64,000 nucleotides of DNA. Source: Welwitschia mirabilis (Eukaryota > Gnetophyta > Gnetopsida > Welwitschiales). The position numbers were made by a program, and so were the translations under genes. The notes under the pieces are model-generated. The model made no database searches. It had not been told where the DNA came from and worked only from the letters and a program-made list of their open reading frames with translations. The stretch's first letter is position 1. Every line of letters starts with the position of its first letter. Location of the stretch: contig JBOZIK010000001.1 of assembly GCA_051453625.1 (NCBI GenBank), positions 157,042,524 through 157,106,523 of the forward strand, given 5' to 3'. Positions 61,339 through 64,000 of the stretch are shown piece by piece.

Positions 61339-61499
61339 ACATTGTTCCATGGACATAGTATATGATGGGCCCAAACCACATTAAATTCTTGTGTGTTGCT
61401 TGCTCTTTGCTTTTCTTTCTTTGTTTTTCTTTTGTTATCTTCATCACATTTTCAAAACAATTGTTTATAGGTTTTGGTCCTATAAAGTTTTGACTACTG

Positions 61500-62950
61500 C
61501 TCTAGTAGCAAAAGGTAGCGAGCATGCACGTGCACATTCAAAAATTTTTGGTGTCCATACAATCAATCTTTTTGGCATCTCTAATACAGTTTGGCGATTT
61601 CATTTGTATCATAGAGGTCTTCTGGGAAAGCGAGATGGAGTGATTGCATTTGACACACAAACAAATGTGTTAGGACTAGAATATTTGAAGCATAATGAAT
61701 GACAAATATTCTTACAAAAAAGGACTACATAGATGTCTTGGACAACACCAAGCCTTCTAATTTATCTAATAACAACTAGAGAAAAATGAAAGCCAAAGCT
61801 CTTTCATCTATCCATTCCTGCTTTAGAAAATGAAAAGGATCCAGCTTTTTTATGATAGAAACTAGAAAACGAATTCAATAAGACTTTTGGATTGAATCAA
61901 TTTTGTGTTTACCAAAAGGTCTTCACTGCAAAGGTGAAAGAATAGGTTACTCTACAAGATCATTTGGATAAGATGATGATAACTTTTGTGGAGCTTGAGA
62001 AATAGAGAACCTCAATTCATGATTCCATGAAAAGTTATGCAGTGTTAAAACACTTGATTGAATAATAGGGGTCTATCATGATAACTATCACTTGCTCCAT
62101 GAGTACTAATTTAATTTTGTTTGATACAATGATCTCTTTGCTGTAATGCAAAAAAGAGATTACCAAAGGTGAGATCATTCTAAAGTGCCTTGGTGACAAA
62201 CGAAGAAGTAAGAGATGTGCCCTACTTGGAGGTTGTAAGGGCAAAGGAACCTCTAGTGGCAAAGATATTGAGTGTTGGTTCTGCAAAAAGAAGGGCCATG
62301 TGAAAAGGACTATTATTCCTTCAAGAAATAGGAAGGGGAAAGAAGTAGCAGGAAAGAAACTTGAAGAATAGGGAAGCTTAAACCAAAAGGATGGACATGT
62401 TGATTTGACATATATCCACCTAGATTCTCAAGCAAACAAGTCTCAAGAGTCTGATGATATTTGGATATTGGACAATGGTGCTTTGTGTCATATATTTTTA
62501 GATCTGTCTACATCACAGATACTTTGACTCTTATAAAGCCTACTCATCCGAAGCTATTGCAGACAATGGGAAGCTTCAAATTCATGGCATATGTATTGGT
62601 GTGGTGAAACAAATTGGAGAACAATTTACAATAAGGAATATCAAACATGTGCCTAAAATCACAACAAACCTATTACTAGTTGGACAATTGGGTGATCTTG
62701 GTTGTAAGTTTTCTTTTGTTGGTGGCACCTAAAATATCAACAAGGGCGCTATGACAAGTTTTAGTGCTACAAAGAAGGGTTCCATGTACATTCATTGTGA
62801 TAGTGCTATAAGAGACAAGGAGAGGTGGGTGGTGTTACTTAGGATCCCAACCTATGGCATAGGCACTTGGGACATATTGGGCAGTCTAATTTGAAGGTAT
62901 TACAATTTAAATCCCACATTCCTGTAGAGACTTTAGATTTCAATGATGAT
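61500..62950 (+). pseudogene. Ty1/copia gag, protease and pre-integrase fragment
   Basis: Read through stops and shifts, the plus strand gives DVLDNTKPSNLSNNN and KAKALSSIHSCF (gag, 61,735-61,815). A zinc knuckle follows with CWFCKKKGHVKR (62,270-62,305), in which the final Cys of CX2CX4HX4C is lost. Then comes the protease active site SDDIWILDNGALCHIF (62,452-62,500), where the usual D-S-G-A is D-N-G-A, and the GAG-pre-integrase block LWHRHLGHIGQSNLKVL (62,851-62,900). Integrase core, RT and RNase H are missing: copia sequence ends near 62,950, where different, GC-richer DNA begins. Confidence 0.8.
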
Positions 62951-63055
62951 CAAGAACGAGGTAATAGCGTGCTTCACAGAGCGTGCAAATCAGAAGTTGT
63001 GCCTCCAGAGACATCCAAGATTTTATCCGAGACATCTGCCCTTGTACACGACCAA

Positions 63056-63300
63056 ACATATGGGGACATCCGACCCTGTTACTCGGGACGTCCGACCTTG
63101 AATGCAGACGAAACATATGGGGACGTCCGGTCTGCTACTCGGGACGTTCAGATCTCAACGTGGTCACAATATACAGGGACGTCCAACCTACTACTTGGGA
63201 CGTCCGACCTGCAACACGGACAAAATGTATTGGGACGTCTGACCCTACTGCTCGGGACCTCCGGCCTTGAACGCGGATGAAGTATATGGGGATGTCTGAT
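63056..63300. repeat. 57-bp tandem repeat, about four units, with GGACGTCC palindromes
   Basis: Units start near 63,056, 63,113, 63,170, 63,226 and 63,281 with an ATAT-GGGACGTCC opening. Each holds a second GGGACGTCCGACC about 24 bases later. Further single copies (GGGACGTCCGGTCC, GGGACGTCCGACCC) lie near 63,361 and 63,383. Confidence 0.85.
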
Positions 63301-63578
63301 CTTGAAACTAGGACGCCCGAAATATTGCCCAGTTGAACCCAGAAATCAAGCATTACAACAGGGACGTCCGGTCCAAAAAGTTGGGACGTCCGACCCGAAG
63401 ACGTAAAAGAAAATATGAATGTTACAGCTGCCAGAACGACCCGGTTTTCACCTGCAAACGTCTTGGGCAGCGGTTCCAACGTCTTGGGATGCAGTTCAAA
63501 CGTCTATGATAGCAGTTCTAACGGTTAGGGATCCAATCTCAAGGATCCAACAGCTATTTTTCTATCCTAGTCTATATA

Positions 63579-63724
63579 NNNNNNNNNNNNNNNNNNNNNN
63601 NNNNNNNNNNNNNNNNNNNNNNNNNNNNNNNNNNNNNNNNNNNNNNNNNNNNNNNNNNNNNNNNNNNNNNNNNNNNNNNNNNNNNNNNNNNNNNNNNNNN
63701 NNNNNNNNNNNNNNNNNNNNNNNN
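63579..63724. other. Assembly gap (146 N)
   Basis: Splits the LTR-like segment between the repeat array and the R/U5-like part. Confidence 0.99.
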
Positions 63725-64000
63725 CCTTACCATCAAAATCTTCCATTCTTATATTGCTTTGAGGCTTGTTGAAGCAAGCTTGCAATTCCTAGGAGAAGGG
63801 ATTGATTGTAACCTTGAGCAAAGGTGTTGCCCAAAGTGATTGGGTGCTGGATAAGGGAACTAGGAGGCTGAAAGCACGTTGCTGCCGCCTGTGAGTGGAG
63901 TAGGCAAGGATTGCCGAACCACTATAAATCTGGTGCATTGTCTATTGATTATTTTCTTGATTATTCTTGTGCACCATTTTAGTTGTGAAGTTTTAGTCAT

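Larger units (their letters stand above)
62955..64000. mobile_element. LTR-like segment interrupting the copia element
   Basis: GC-richer than the rest of the window. It holds the 57-bp repeat array, a gap, then a stretch (63,725-64,000) with CTGGATAAGGGAACTAGGAGG and GCCGAACCACTATAAATCTG, wording typical of plant copia LTR R/U5 regions. It runs off the window, so its partner and boundaries are not visible. Open frames at 62,867-63,280 and on the opposite strand follow the repeat period and are not genes. Confidence 0.5.

Noticed and set aside
62867-63479. Overlapping frames of 95-137 codons on both strands
   Set aside because: They follow the 57-bp tandem repeat, whose period is a multiple of three and so keeps frames open by chance; only the first few codons at 62,867 belong to copia.

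Overview
This is a plant nuclear window, very probably from an angiosperm. It is strongly AT-rich, carries no intact long reading frame, and is dominated by old, decayed retrotransposons. The plant assignment rests on three things: Ty3/gypsy elements whose gag, pol and primer-binding sites look Athila/Tat-like, plant L1-type LINEs, and a Ty1/copia fragment. The species cannot be told from the sequence. Coding signal usually runs straight through in-frame stops that sit where CAA, CAG, CGA or TGG codons are expected, and primer-binding sites differ from the canonical form mainly by G-to-A and C-to-T changes. This is the pattern expected from long-term cytosine methylation and deamination. Several runs of N (100, 456, about 146, 10 and 5 bases) mark assembly gaps; at two of them the flanking sequence is repeated on both sides.

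Layout. 1-1,696: the 3' internal part of a minus-strand gypsy element, homologous to 32.39-34.15 kb. About 2.8-5.15 kb: LTR end, primer-binding site and gag remnant of a plus-strand gypsy element, cut by a gap. 5.25-6.35 kb: LTR-like DNA with repeated GTCGACC-type motifs. 6.35-10.24 kb: AT-rich, nothing recognised. 10,241-23,520: a structurally complete minus-strand gypsy element (element 2) with two LTRs, a 5-bp target duplication, gag-PR-RT-RH-INT and a 6-kb 3' region with extra frames and internal repeats. About 25.1-28.8 kb: a plus-strand LINE. 29,231-43,500: a second structurally complete minus-strand gypsy element (element 3) with LTRs, target duplication, tRNA-Asp-type primer site, polypurine tract, gag-pol and a long extra frame after integrase. 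About 45.1-50.2 kb: a second plus-strand LINE, split by a 1.25-kb insertion that carries an 8-bp target duplication. 53.7-54.4 kb: a two-unit tandem duplication. 54.4-61.1 kb: less AT-rich sequence that may hold exons of a minus-strand gene, not identified. About 61.1-62.95 kb: Ty1/copia LTR end, gag and protease. From about 62.96 kb: another LTR-like segment with a 57-bp tandem repeat rich in GGACGTCC palindromes.

No host gene could be named. The window reads as a nested retroelement cluster beside a possible gene-bearing flank. The least ordinary parts are the post-integrase regions of the two gypsy elements (a conserved module, extra sense and antisense frames, degenerate internal repeats) and a compact GC-rich insertion inside one integrase.
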